Below, piece after piece: positions 1 through 7,310 of a stretch of DNA of 20,692 nucleotides; the first letter of the stretch is position 1, and every line of letters begins with the position of its first letter. Below the pieces are notes generated by a model. It was not told the DNA's origin. It ran no database searches and was given only the letters and a program-made list of their open reading frames with translations. The stretch is taken from assembly GCA_934632155.1 (NCBI GenBank), contig CAKTXZ010000026.1:1-20692 (forward strand), in the 5' to 3' direction. Made by a program: the position numbers and the translations under genes. This stretch comes from an uncultured Clostridia bacterium. Its GTDB lineage: Bacteria; Bacillota; Clostridia; Christensenellales; Aristaeellaceae.

Positions 1-347
1 ATCAGCGTCACCTCCAATCGCTTTTGTATTCAGCCCTCTACTATATATGGCATGAGAAGGGCTGAATTGTTCCAATGTTTTCAAACTTTTTTGAGATTTT
101 TGAAAAAATCTCGGAATGAATGGGATAGGATTGATTTAAGGCAATTATACCTGAAAGCTGTGAATAAATCTATTGCTTTTCGTGACGGCAACGGAATAAC
201 GGGTATCCGGCTCTCACCAGATACCCGTTATTCCGTTGCCCAACCCTGCCTGACAGATGCTCATTTCGTAATTTCGGTCTAAACCTGTTTTACGAACACC
301 TGTCAAATGCGAAGGATTCCCTTTTCATATTTTTTGCGCTTTCTGCG
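1..347. other. AT-rich non-coding stretch with three hairpins
   Basis: No gene is supported here. The base composition is clearly more AT-rich than the rest of the window. Three inverted repeats follow one another: 29-37 with 58-66 (arm TTCAGCCCT), 93-101 with 104-112 (arm GAGATTTTT), and a long perfect one at 187-240. A 76-codon frame at 52-282 runs through the last two hairpins, has no Shine-Dalgarno sequence and resembles nothing I know, so I do not call it. The stretch may be the 3' flank of a gene to the left or a decayed insertion. Confidence 0.6.
187..240. repeat. Perfect 21-bp inverted repeat (hairpin)
   Basis: The arms at 187-207 and 220-240 are perfect reverse complements over 21 bases and enclose a 12-base loop (208-219). 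There is no T-run directly after either arm, so it is not a typical intrinsic terminator, although the stem is very stable. It could be a terminator of an upstream gene, an end of a small mobile element, or a copy of a dispersed hairpin repeat. No second copy is visible in this window. Confidence 0.85.
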
Positions 348-1754
348 TCATGGGAAGCGCAGATAGCGGCTCATGACATAGCCGGTTTCGTTCTGATAGC
401 GTACCATCGTCCAGCCCTCGCCGCGCAGCAGCACCTCCACCTTCGCGCCCTTGCTCAGGGTGCGCATTTCCTCGGCGTCCTTGGCGGGCAGGCTTCGCAT
501 GCGCACGCTGCTCGTCGTTTTCGCCGATAGGCCGAAGGTATCCTGCGGTTCGAGGTTCCCCTCGCTCCTTAGCGCGATGAGCGCGCCGTCCGCGGTTTTG
601 GCCAGAAACACGTCCCGGCTGTCGTCGTCGGTGACGTCAAAGCCCGTGTATACGCCGATGAGCGTGACCGTATCCCCGGCGCGCAGGTCGTGGCTGCGGC
701 TGACCACGCCCTCCAGCGTCCAATACCATGGATCCTGCGTCAGGATGGCGCGCACATAGCCGGGCTGCACCTTGTCCGCAGCGCTGCCCGTTGCCAGATA
801 TTCCGCCTTCACGCAGCCGACGCCCGCGGCGCTGGCGGTGCTGCCGGGCAGGCGGATGGTCGCCCAGCCGTTCATCTGCGACAGCACCTCGACCGCCGCG
901 CCCGCGCAGAGCTTGAAGCGCACCGCTGCGTCCGCGTCCCCGCTGTAGCGCACGTTCAGGCGGTTCAGCCGGCCGTCGCTTTTGACCACTGCGCCCGCGA
1001 CGCTGTGGTCGCCGCCTGGATCAAGGAAGCGCTTTTCCAGAAACGCGCCGTTTGTCAGCTGCACCCAGCCGTTGCCCAGATCCAGCGCGACATTGACCTC
1101 GTCGCCGTCGGCGTAGCACCGGTATATGGCCTCCAGCGATTCGCCCGTCGCGGTCGCGCGCGCCACTACGCCGCTTTTTCCCGCGTAAACCGTCGCGGCG
1201 TACGCGTTTGCCTTCAGGGGCGTGTAGTTTGCCTCCCGCATATCCGTCAGGCTGCGCGCCTTGCTCAGCGCGTTTTTCCGGATAAAGCCCCGCATCGCCC
1301 GCGTGTCGATGAACAGATAATCGCCGAATTCACCCCAGACCACTGCCAGCGTGCTTTTCGCCAGCGTGGCGATTTTCTTTTTCGTGCCGGGCGTGCCGTA
1401 GAGGGGGGCTTTGTCTTGACTGATCTGCGCCAGATACGCGGCGCAGGGGATATCGCCATCATGATCGCCCGTGTCGTAGCCCTTGGGGAAATTTTTCATC
1501 GCCCGGTTCTGATGCACGTAAACCTTGTAATAGGCGGTCAGGGAGCAGCCGTAGTAGCCGTTTTGATCCTCCAGCTCCAGCTCGTCGCAGAAGCCGTTAT
1601 AGAGCAGCCCCGCCTTCTTCGCGCCCGAAGCGGAGGAATATGCCGTCGCGCCGCGGCCGTCCGTCCAGACGGTCAGCGGGTTGGAGCCCGCCAGCGCGCC
1701 GCAGGGCAGCAGCAGGCAGACGATCATCAGCGCGCAGAGCAGCCGTTTTTTCAT
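348..1754 (-). CDS. Secreted multi-SH3-like-domain protein
   Basis: The 468-residue product begins with a clear signal peptide (MKKRLLCALMIVCLLLPCG, cleavage near residue 23). At least three SH3-like stretches follow, at about residues 115-165, 262-322 and 412-467. The last is the clearest bacterial SH3 pattern: V-R-M-R-S at 417-421, GAKVEVL at 436-442, then GW-T-V-R and GYVMSRYL. Such domains usually bind peptidoglycan or cell-wall peptides outside the membrane. No catalytic domain is seen, so it may be a wall-associated adaptor or sensor. The start ATG is preceded by AAAGGA at about 10 bases. It lies downstream of the AI-2E-type gene on the same strand, 207 bases away, so it is probably transcribed separately. 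The fold call is reasonably sure; the role is unknown. Confidence 0.8.
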   Translation of the reverse strand: MKKRLLCALMIVCLLLPCGALAGSNPLTVWTDGRGATAYSSASGAKKAGLLYNGFCDELELEDQNGYYGCSLTAYYKVYVHQNRAMKNFPKGYDTGDHDGDIPCAAYLAQISQDKAPLYGTPGTKKKIATLAKSTLAVVWGEFGDYLFIDTRAMRGFIRKNALSKARSLTDMREANYTPLKANAYAATVYAGKSGVVARATATGESLEAIYRCYADGDEVNVALDLGNGWVQLTNGAFLEKRFLDPGGDHSVAGAVVKSDGRLNRLNVRYSGDADAAVRFKLCAGAAVEVLSQMNGWATIRLPGSTASAAGVGCVKAEYLATGSAADKVQPGYVRAILTQDPWYWTLEGVVSRSHDLRAGDTVTLIGVYTGFDVTDDDSRDVFLAKTADGALIALRSEGNLEPQDTFGLSAKTTSSVRMRSLPAKDAEEMRTLSKGAKVEVLLRGEGWTMVRYQNETGYVMSRYLRFP

Positions 1755-1961
1755 GCCGTCATCATCCTTTCAAAGTGCTTGTCACTTATAAGACAGAGCA
1801 GGGGCGGAAAATGTTGCATGCTTTCGCGCGGCGACGCGGAAAAATTTCGCGCGGCATGGCGCGCCGGTCGATGAAGGAACGCGTTTGCGGGGGCGGCGGG
1901 CGAAAATTTCGCGTCGCCGCGGCAGGCCGCCGAAATAGCCCGCTTTTCCGCGCGGGGCGCG

Positions 1962-3107
1962 TCACGCCCGCCGCAGGGCCTCCTTTTCCTGTACCTTTTC
2001 GCGCGCAAGGGCGTAGATGGTGGCCATGACGGGCACGCCCAGCAGCATGCCGCCCACGCCGCCCAGCCCGCCGCCGACCGTGACCGCCGCCAGCACCCAC
2101 ATCCCCGGCAGGCCGATGGAGGAGCCGACCAGACGCGGGTAAACCAGATTGCCGAACACCTGCTGCAGCACGATAATGAACAAAAGAAACCACAGCGCCT
2201 GCATGGGACTGACCGTAAACACCAGAAACGCGCCCACGATGGCGCCGATATAGCCGCCCACGATGGGAATGAGCGCCGTCGTGCCGCTGAGCACGCCGAC
2301 GATCATGGCATAGGGCATGCCGAAGGCCACCATGCCCAGCGTCGTGAACACGCCCAGCAGCAGCGCGTCGAGCGTCTGCCCCATGATAAAGCCGGAAAAC
2401 GCCCTGTGCGCGACCGTCATCACGTGGTGAAACCGCGCGGCCAGATCCTGCCGCGGGATGAGCGCCATGATGCGGACGTATTGCGCATGCAGCCGCTTCT
2501 TCCCCGTGAGCAGCAGCACGGCGAAAATCAGCGACATGAAAAAGCTGGCCAGCCCGCCCGTCACCGCGCCGATAACCGAAACGGTGGAGGAGAGAATGCC
2601 GCTCAGGCCGTTGACGGCATAATTGACGATGCTTTGCTGAATGGCCTCCCAGTCAAAGCGCATTTCCTTGAGCGCGTCGCTGATGCCGGGGAAGGCGGCG
2701 GTATTTTCAATCAGCCACAGCTGCCCCTGCTCAATGTACGCGGGCAGCTCGCGCGTGAGCAGGCCGACCGCGTCGGCAAGGCCGGGGATGACCATCCAGA
2801 ATAGCAGCGCCATCACTGCGATCAGCAGCGCCGCCGCCAGCAGCACGCAAACCATACGCCGGCTTTTGAGCACAAAGGCCGCGCTTGATTTGGGGAAATA
2901 AACGCCCTCGAGGTATTTGACCACAATTTCCAGCACATAGGCCATCACCGCGCCCAGCGCCAGCGGCTGCATCACATGCCAGAAAAACCGCGCCGCCGCG
3001 CACAGCCGGCCGAAATTCAATACGCCCAGAATCAGCAGCGCCGCCAGCAGCATCAGCCGAACGATTTTCCGGCTGCCGAACCAGTTGCCCTTTTCCTCGC
3101 CGCTCAT
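1962..3107 (-). CDS. AI-2E family transporter (first of two)
   Basis: A 381-residue polytopic membrane protein with about seven to eight hydrophobic segments: an N-terminal pair, a soluble stretch at about residues 105-165, then a cluster of C-terminal helices. The pattern LIPIVGGYIGAIVGAF and the C-terminal GGMLLGVPVMATIYAL are characteristic of the AI-2E/YtvI/PerM family (Pfam AI-2E_transport). Family members have been linked to autoinducer-2 export, Na+/H+ antiport and, for YtvI relatives, sporulation, so the substrate cannot be stated. AAAGGA sits close before the ATG. The gene diverges from spoIIIAA, with 118 bases between the starts, and an extended -10 promoter is visible for it at 3168-3176. 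A second, more distant family member lies at 18734-19765. Confidence 0.88.
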   Translation of the reverse strand: MSGEEKGNWFGSRKIVRLMLLAALLILGVLNFGRLCAAARFFWHVMQPLALGAVMAYVLEIVVKYLEGVYFPKSSAAFVLKSRRMVCVLLAAALLIAVMALLFWMVIPGLADAVGLLTRELPAYIEQGQLWLIENTAAFPGISDALKEMRFDWEAIQQSIVNYAVNGLSGILSSTVSVIGAVTGGLASFFMSLIFAVLLLTGKKRLHAQYVRIMALIPRQDLAARFHHVMTVAHRAFSGFIMGQTLDALLLGVFTTLGMVAFGMPYAMIVGVLSGTTALIPIVGGYIGAIVGAFLVFTVSPMQALWFLLFIIVLQQVFGNLVYPRLVGSSIGLPGMWVLAAVTVGGGLGGVGGMLLGVPVMATIYALAREKVQEKEALRRA

Positions 3108-3167
3108 GTGTCCTTTTCCGCCTTTCCGCCGTTCGTGAGAGGCCGCGTCGCGGCTTTCCTGACGCTT

Positions 3168-3176
3168 ATTATAACA
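3168..3176 (-). promoter_or_regulatory. Extended -10 promoter for the first AI-2E gene
   Basis: On the minus strand the sequence reads TGTTATAAT, a perfect -10 hexamer (3168-3173) with the TG of an extended -10. No good -35 lies at 16-18 bases, as is common for extended -10 promoters. The leader to the ATG at 3107 would be about 53 bases. Confidence 0.5.
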
Positions 3177-3190
3177 GATTTTTTCTCATT

Positions 3191-3220
3191 TGCATATCGT
3201 CAATTCCGCGCGCATAGGGT
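3191..3220 (+). promoter_or_regulatory. Possible sigma-E-type promoter for the spoIIIA operon
   Basis: TGCATATC (3191-3198) fits the sigma-E -35 pattern TKMATATT at seven of eight positions. After 14 bases comes CATAGGGT (3213-3220), which keeps the CATA and the final T of the CATACANT -10. Known spoIIIA operons are transcribed by mother-cell sigma-E, so the location makes sense. The weakness is that transcription would start at about 3227, on or after the ATG at 3226, leaving no ribosome binding site. The message would then be leaderless, or this match is fortuitous. Confidence 0.3.
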
Positions 3221-3225
3221 AAAGC

Positions 3226-4065
3226 ATGAATTGGACGATGCTTTTGCCGCAGGCGCCGGAGCTGGCGGCGGTCGATCTTTCCCGCGCGCGGGAGATTCGC
3301 CTGCGGCCCGGCCGGCCGTTGACCGCGACGCTGCCGGAGGGCCTTTATGTGGGCGCGCACCGGTTTTCACCCGAGGAGATTCTCGCTGCGGCGCAGGCGC
3401 TGACCGGCTATGCGCTGGCGGGGCGGGAGCGGGAGATGCGTCAGGGCTATATCTCGCTGGCGGGCGGACACCGGCTGGGCGTATGCGGGCGCATGGACGA
3501 GGGTGGGCTGACGAGCGTTTACAGCCTGTGTATTCGTGTGGCGCATGAGGTGATCGGCGCGGCGGAGGCGATCTTTCCCCGCGTTTCGGGGCGCAGCGTG
3601 CTGATCTTTGGCCCGCCCGGCGCGGGAAAGACTACGATGCTGCGCGATTTAATCCGTCTGGAAAGCGAAGCGGGCGCGCAGATTGCGCTGGCCGATGAGC
3701 GCGGCGAGGTGGCGGGCTGCGAAACGGACGCGGCGCGGCGCGCGTTGGGGCCGGGGTGCGACGTGATGAGCGGCATGGACAAGGCGCGGGCGATCTTTTG
3801 TCTGCTGCGCGCGATGAGCCCTGAGGCCGTGGCGGCGGACGAAATCGGCGGGCGCGCCGAGGCGCAGGCGCTGACGGAGGCGCGCAGGTGCGGCGTGCGG
3901 CTCATGGTAACCGCGCATGGCGACAGCCCCAAGGCCGTCCGGGAGCGCGCCGACCTGCGCCCGCTGTTTGCGGCGCGATGCTTTGACGCGGGCGTGTTCC
4001 TGCCGCGCGTGGGACAGGCGGAACTGATATGGGAGGATGCGGCATGCGAATCATCCTTGCCCTGA
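3226..4065 (+). CDS. spoIIIAA: Stage III sporulation protein AA (ATPase)
   Basis: The 279-residue cytoplasmic secretion-type ATPase is the first gene of the spoIIIA operon. Walker A is GPPGAGKT at residues 129-136, followed by MLRDLIR. A Walker-B-like stretch, PEAVAADEIGG, and an arginine-rich C-terminal half follow, as in the AAA/GspE-like SpoIIIAA family. In the mother cell it is thought to power the SpoIIIA-SpoIIQ channel that keeps the engulfed forespore active and allows late sigma-G activity. Length is close to the family norm (about 300). AGGG lies 6 bases before the ATG. It ends inside the start region of spoIIIAB (22-base overlap), which indicates translational coupling. Confidence 0.95.
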   Translation: MNWTMLLPQAPELAAVDLSRAREIRLRPGRPLTATLPEGLYVGAHRFSPEEILAAAQALTGYALAGREREMRQGYISLAGGHRLGVCGRMDEGGLTSVYSLCIRVAHEVIGAAEAIFPRVSGRSVLIFGPPGAGKTTMLRDLIRLESEAGAQIALADERGEVAGCETDAARRALGPGCDVMSGMDKARAIFCLLRAMSPEAVAADEIGGRAEAQALTEARRCGVRLMVTAHGDSPKAVRERADLRPLFAARCFDAGVFLPRVGQAELIWEDAACESSLP

Positions 4066-4529
4066 CGGCGGCTGCGGCCTGCGTGATACTGGGGCTTCTG
4101 GCGGCACGGCGGCTGCGGCAGCGCGAGGAGGCGCTGCGTGCGTGGAAGGTCGCGTTCGAGCGGCTGGAGGCGGGCGCCGCGCGCGGTGGGATGACCCTGC
4201 CGGAGCTGATGCGCTTTGCTTCGCACCCGCTGCTGGAAACGGGCGCGCGGCTGCTCACGGAGAACCCCGCGGCGACCTTCGCGCGCTTTTGGGAAGCGCT
4301 GCCGCCTGCGCCGCTGCTGACAAGCGAGGAGACGCAGGCCGTATACGAGGGGCTGAGCGGCCTGTTTTTGCCCGCTGCAGCGCTGCAGCGGCAGGCCGCG
4401 CGCCAAGCGACGGAGCAAATGGGGCGCTTTTATCGCGATGGGCGGGAGCAGCGCCTTCGAAACGAGCGGCTATACCGCAATCTGGGGTGTCTGGCGGGCG
4501 CGGCGGCGTTCATTTTACTTTGCGGCTGA
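4044..4529 (+). CDS. spoIIIAB: Stage III sporulation protein AB
   Basis: 161 residues. An N-terminal membrane helix (MRIILALTAAAACVILGLLA) is followed by a mostly helical soluble region and a hydrophobic C-terminus (LGCLAGAAAFILLCG). This is the GspF-like arrangement of SpoIIIAB, which is thought to sit with SpoIIIAA at the base of the feeding-tube complex in the mother-cell membrane. I chose ATG 4044 rather than the in-frame ATG at 4029 because GGGAGG (4031-4036) sits 7 bases before 4044. It overlaps the end of spoIIIAA and is followed by spoIIIAC after 15 bases. Confidence 0.93.
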   Translation: MRIILALTAAAACVILGLLAARRLRQREEALRAWKVAFERLEAGAARGGMTLPELMRFASHPLLETGARLLTENPAATFARFWEALPPAPLLTSEETQAVYEGLSGLFLPAAALQRQAARQATEQMGRFYRDGREQRLRNERLYRNLGCLAGAAAFILLCG

Positions 4530-4544
4530 ACGGAGGAATGCGGC

Positions 4545-4742
4545 GTGCAGATGGAAGTGCTGCTTAAAATCGCGGGCGTGGGGCTGCTGGTGACGGTGGT
4601 CAGTCAGGTGCTGAGCAAGGCAGGGCGGGAGGATGTGGCCACGCTGGCCACGCTGGCGGGCATTGTGATTGTGCTGATGATGGTGGTGGGCCTGGTCGGC
4701 GATTTGCTGGCGCAGGTGAAGGCCATCTTTTCCCTCGTATGA
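4545..4742 (+). CDS. spoIIIAC: Stage III sporulation protein AC
   Basis: 65 residues, two membrane helices, GTG start. GGAGG (4532-4536) is 8 bases before GTG 4545, and an ATG two codons later would be too far away. The sequence matches SpoIIIAC throughout: LLKIAGVGLLVTVVSQVL, then the KAGREDVATLATLAGIVIVL pattern. The protein is a small membrane component of the SpoIIIA export apparatus. It shares the sequence ATGA with the start of spoIIIAD. Confidence 0.95.
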   Translation: MQMEVLLKIAGVGLLVTVVSQVLSKAGREDVATLATLAGIVIVLMMVVGLVGDLLAQVKAIFSLV

Positions 4743-5128
4743 CCGAGACGCTGCGCGTGGCCGGCTTTGCGCTCATGGCCGCGCTGACCGCCTTTTCCCT
4801 GCGCGCGGCGCAAAAGGAAACCGGGGCGGCGGTGGCCATCGCGGCGGGAATGATGCTGTTTTTCTTTGCCATCACCAAAATTGCGCCCGCGGCTGCGGCG
4901 CTGCGAACGCTGACGGAGCAGGCGGGCGTAGAGGAGGGCACGGCGAAGCTGATGCTGAAAATGACGGGCATGGCGTACATTACCGAATTCGCCGCGCAGG
5001 CCTGCCGCGATGCGGGCGAGGAGGGATTGGCGGCCAAGGCCGCGCTGTGCGGGAAGATGCTGCTGGCGGTGGAAACGCTGCCGCTCATCATGGAAATCGG
5101 CCGCATGGCGCTGCGGCTGCTGCCGTGA
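4739..5128 (+). CDS. spoIIIAD: Stage III sporulation protein AD
   Basis: 129 residues with about four hydrophobic segments. It belongs to the same AC/AD superfamily as its upstream neighbour and has the usual length (about 130). The region MAYITEFAAQACRDAGEEGLAAKAALCGKMLLA is highly typical of SpoIIIAD, including the acidic-glycine turn and the LCGK motif. It starts within the stop of spoIIIAC (ATGA) and ends by overlapping the GTG start of spoIIIAE (GTGA), so the three genes are translationally coupled. Confidence 0.95.
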   Translation: MTETLRVAGFALMAALTAFSLRAAQKETGAAVAIAAGMMLFFFAITKIAPAAAALRTLTEQAGVEEGTAKLMLKMTGMAYITEFAAQACRDAGEEGLAAKAALCGKMLLAVETLPLIMEIGRMALRLLP

Positions 5129-6264
5129 GGCGGTTGGTTTGGGCGCTGCTGGCGCTGCTGCTTTTCTGCCCTGTCGCCGCGGCGGAGGGGCTGGAGGGCT
5201 CCTTGGCGGATACGCTGGACCGCCTTCCGCTGGAAGCACTGGAGGCAGCGTATGAGCAGGCCGAGCCGGAGGGAAGCAGCCTAAAGGAAAGCGTGCTTTC
5301 GCTTGCCCGCGGCGAAACGACGCTGGACGGCGCGGCGCTGCTTTCGGCGCTGGCGCGCAGGCTGCTTTCAGCGCTGAGCGGCAGCGTTTGGCGCTTCGCG
5401 CGCCTGATCGCGCCCGCCGTGTTTTGCGGCGTCGCGGGGAAGATTCGCGCCTCCTTTGCGGGCAGGAGCGTGGGGGAGGCGGCGCAGAGCGCCTGCTTTT
5501 TGCTGCTGGCCGGGTTCATGACGCAGGATCTGAGCGCGCATGCCGCGCTGGCGCAGGAAAACATCCGGCGTATGGCTGATTTGATGCAGTCGCTTTTTCC
5601 CCTGCTGCTGACGCTGCTGGCGGCCGTAGGCGGTACGGCCAGCGCCGCGTTTTTTCAGCCCACGGTGGTTGCCGCCTGCGGCACGATGACCGAGGTGATC
5701 CGCACGCTGACGCTGCCGCTGGCGCTGGGCGCGGCGGGGGTAACGCTGCTGAACCACTTGACGGAAAAAATCCGCCTTGGCCGTCTGGCCGCGCTGCTGA
5801 AAACCGGCGCGACATGGACGCTGGGCGTTTCCTTTACCGTTTTTCTTTCCGTGACGACGCTGCAGTCGCTGGGCACGGCGGCAGCGGACGGCGTGTCCAT
5901 CCGCACGGCGAAATACGCGGTGGACAACTTCGTGCCCATCGTGGGCGGCATGTTCGCCGATACGATGGACACGCTGGTGGGCGCTTCGCTGCTGATTAAA
6001 AACGCGCTGGGCATTACGGGGCTGACGCTGCTGATTGCAACGGCGTGTGCGCCCATGCTGGAAACGCTGGCTGCCGTGATGATCTATCGTGCCTGCGCCG
6101 CGCTGCTCGAGCCGGTCAGCGACGGCGCGGTCGTGGCGTGCCTGCAGGAATTTTCGGATATTCTGATGCTGCTGTTCGTGATTCAATTGTCGGTCGGGGC
6201 GATGTTTTTGCTGCTGGTGGCGCAGATGCTGGTGGTGGGCAACCTGACGGTGATGCTGCGATGA
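5125..6264 (+). CDS. spoIIIAE: Stage III sporulation protein AE
   Basis: 379 residues, near the family norm (about 400). A signal-peptide-like N-terminus (MRRLVWALLALLLFCPVAAA) is followed by an amphipathic region and about seven membrane helices. The hallmark VDNFVPIVGGMFADTMDTL, followed by GASLLIKNALG, is present. SpoIIIAE is the large polytopic component of the mother-cell channel. I chose GTG 5125, in the GTGA overlap with the spoIIIAD stop, because the signal peptide starts exactly there; the longer frame from 5047 only shadows spoIIIAD. Confidence 0.95.
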   Translation: MRRLVWALLALLLFCPVAAAEGLEGSLADTLDRLPLEALEAAYEQAEPEGSSLKESVLSLARGETTLDGAALLSALARRLLSALSGSVWRFARLIAPAVFCGVAGKIRASFAGRSVGEAAQSACFLLLAGFMTQDLSAHAALAQENIRRMADLMQSLFPLLLTLLAAVGGTASAAFFQPTVVAACGTMTEVIRTLTLPLALGAAGVTLLNHLTEKIRLGRLAALLKTGATWTLGVSFTVFLSVTTLQSLGTAAADGVSIRTAKYAVDNFVPIVGGMFADTMDTLVGASLLIKNALGITGLTLLIATACAPMLETLAAVMIYRACAALLEPVSDGAVVACLQEFSDILMLLFVIQLSVGAMFLLLVAQMLVVGNLTVMLR

Positions 6265-6428
6265 AGGAATTTCTGATGCGGATGGTAGGGCTGGGGCTGG
6301 CGCGGCTGCTGTTGGATTGGCTGCTGCCGGATGGCGAAGCGCGGCAGTACGCGGATTTGGGCGTCGGGCTGGCCATGACGCTGTGCATGCTGCGCGCGCT
6401 GGCAGGGCTGCTGGGAGGATCGATGTGA
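6261..6428 (+). CDS. spoIIIAF: Stage III sporulation protein AF, membrane part only
   Basis: 55 residues with two membrane helices around the diagnostic turn LLPDGEARQYADLGVGL, which matches the N-terminus of SpoIIIAF. The family is normally about 200 residues, with a soluble ring-building domain after the second helix, and that domain is absent here. The stop at 6426-6428 overlaps the GTG of spoIIIAG, whose own GGGAGG lies inside spoIIIAF (6414-6419). The gene start overlaps the spoIIIAE stop (ATGA). No lost domain is visible in another frame because spoIIIAG occupies the following sequence. A natural short form is more likely than a frameshift. Confidence 0.85.
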   Translation: MKEFLMRMVGLGLARLLLDWLLPDGEARQYADLGVGLAMTLCMLRALAGLLGGSM

Positions 6429-6796
6429 AGGATTGGCTGAAAAGGCTGCGGGAAATGAAGGCCGCGCCGTGGATCGGCCTGCTGTGCGCATGCATATGCG
6501 CGTGCCTGCTGCTGCCAAGCGGCGGGGGCGCAGGCGGCGCCATGACGCAGGAGGAGCAGCGCGTCAGCGCCACGCTTTCGCGTATTGCGGGTGCGGGCGA
6601 AACGCGCGTTTCCATCTTCTATGCGGCAAAGGGTGATTTGCTTTCCGCCGGCAATGCGCCCAGCGGCGCGGTGATCGTTTCCGCCGGGGCGCGGGATGTG
6701 CGGGTGCAATTGGCGCTTTGCCGCGCGGCGCAGGCGCTGTTGGGGCTGCCCGACGGGGCGATCGCGATTTTTCCGATGGAGGAAGCCGGGCAATGA
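6425..6796 (+). CDS. spoIIIAG: Stage III sporulation protein AG, compact form
   Basis: 123 residues from GTG 6425, with GGGAGG 5 bases upstream. There is one membrane helix (about residues 14-31), a short linker, then a ring-building-motif core: helix EEQRVSATLSRIAGAG (43-58), strand TRVSIFYAA (60-68), strand PSGAVIVSAGA (79-89), helix VRVQLALCRAAQALLGLP (92-109), strand AIAIFPM. Bacillus SpoIIIAG is about 229 residues and carries a long insertion, the beta-triangle, between the two strands; here only about ten residues separate them. SpoIIIAG normally forms the large oligomeric ring of the channel in the intermembrane space. Confidence 0.92.
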   Translation: MKDWLKRLREMKAAPWIGLLCACICACLLLPSGGGAGGAMTQEEQRVSATLSRIAGAGETRVSIFYAAKGDLLSAGNAPSGAVIVSAGARDVRVQLALCRAAQALLGLPDGAIAIFPMEEAGQ

Positions 6797-7263
6797 GGGA
6801 AAAGCTGTTTAATATAGCGCTGTGTCTGGTAGTGCTGGGCGCGGCGGCGCTGACGCTGCGGCAAACGCCTGCGCCCGCGGCGGCGCTGCCCATTGCGGCA
6901 AGGGCTGTGCGGCCGACCGCTTCGCCGCATCCCGTGGATGCGTATCGCGCGGCGCGCGCGCAGGAGAACAGCCGGCTCGAGGCGCTGCTTTCCCTGCTGG
7001 CCGACGAGGGGCTGGACGAGCGGACGCGCGCGCAGGCGCAGTCGCTTGCGCTTTCGGCGGCGCAGCGGCAGGAAACCGCGCTGGCCGTCGAGGGCGCGTT
7101 AGCGGGGCTTGGCTACGCGCGCGCGGTGTGCGTATGCGACGCGGGCGGCGTGCAGATTTTTATCGACCGGGCGCTGAGCGAACGGGACGCCGCGCTGATT
7201 TTCCGCACCGTACAGGAGGCGACAGGGCTGGGCGCGGAATGCATTCGCGTGGTGGTTTGCTGA
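6793..7263 (+). CDS. spoIIIAH: Stage III sporulation protein AH
   Basis: 156 residues (Bacillus about 218). It has an N-terminal membrane helix (about residues 7-22), a proline/alanine-rich linker (25-47), and a YscJ/FliF-like ring domain from about residue 48 to the end, including ENSRLEALLSLLADEGLDE and the final FRTVQEATGLGAECIRVVV. In B. subtilis this domain docks to forespore SpoIIQ across the intermembrane space. It starts in the ATGA overlap with spoIIIAG and is the last gene of the operon; a terminator hairpin follows at 7279-7302. No spoIIQ partner is in the window. Confidence 0.93.
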   Translation: MREKLFNIALCLVVLGAAALTLRQTPAPAAALPIAARAVRPTASPHPVDAYRAARAQENSRLEALLSLLADEGLDERTRAQAQSLALSAAQRQETALAVEGALAGLGYARAVCVCDAGGVQIFIDRALSERDAALIFRTVQEATGLGAECIRVVVC

Positions 7264-7278
7264 AAACCGGAAAATGAA

Positions 7279-7302
7279 GAAGCGCCCCGGACAGGGCGCT
7301 TC
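7279..7302 (+). terminator. Terminator after spoIIIAH
   Basis: A nine-base-pair perfect stem (GAAGCGCCC at 7279-7287 with GGGCGCTTC at 7294-7302, six-base loop) starts 15 bases after the spoIIIAH stop. It is followed by TGTCTGTC rather than a pure T-run, so termination may be moderate. Confidence 0.7.
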
Positions 7303-7310
7303 TGTCTGTC

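Noticed and set aside
52..282. 76-codon plus-strand frame
   Set aside because: It has no ribosome binding site, runs through two perfect hairpins and resembles no protein I know.
335..361. Stem TGCGCTT/AAGCGCA at the 3' end of the SH3-protein gene as a terminator
   Set aside because: On the minus strand the stem is followed by a run of A, not T, and one arm lies inside the coding region.
690..1874. Long plus-strand frame opposite the SH3 protein
   Set aside because: It is an antisense shadow of a gene with a clear signal peptide and domains; its composition is arginine/alanine-rich, as GC-rich antisense frames usually are.
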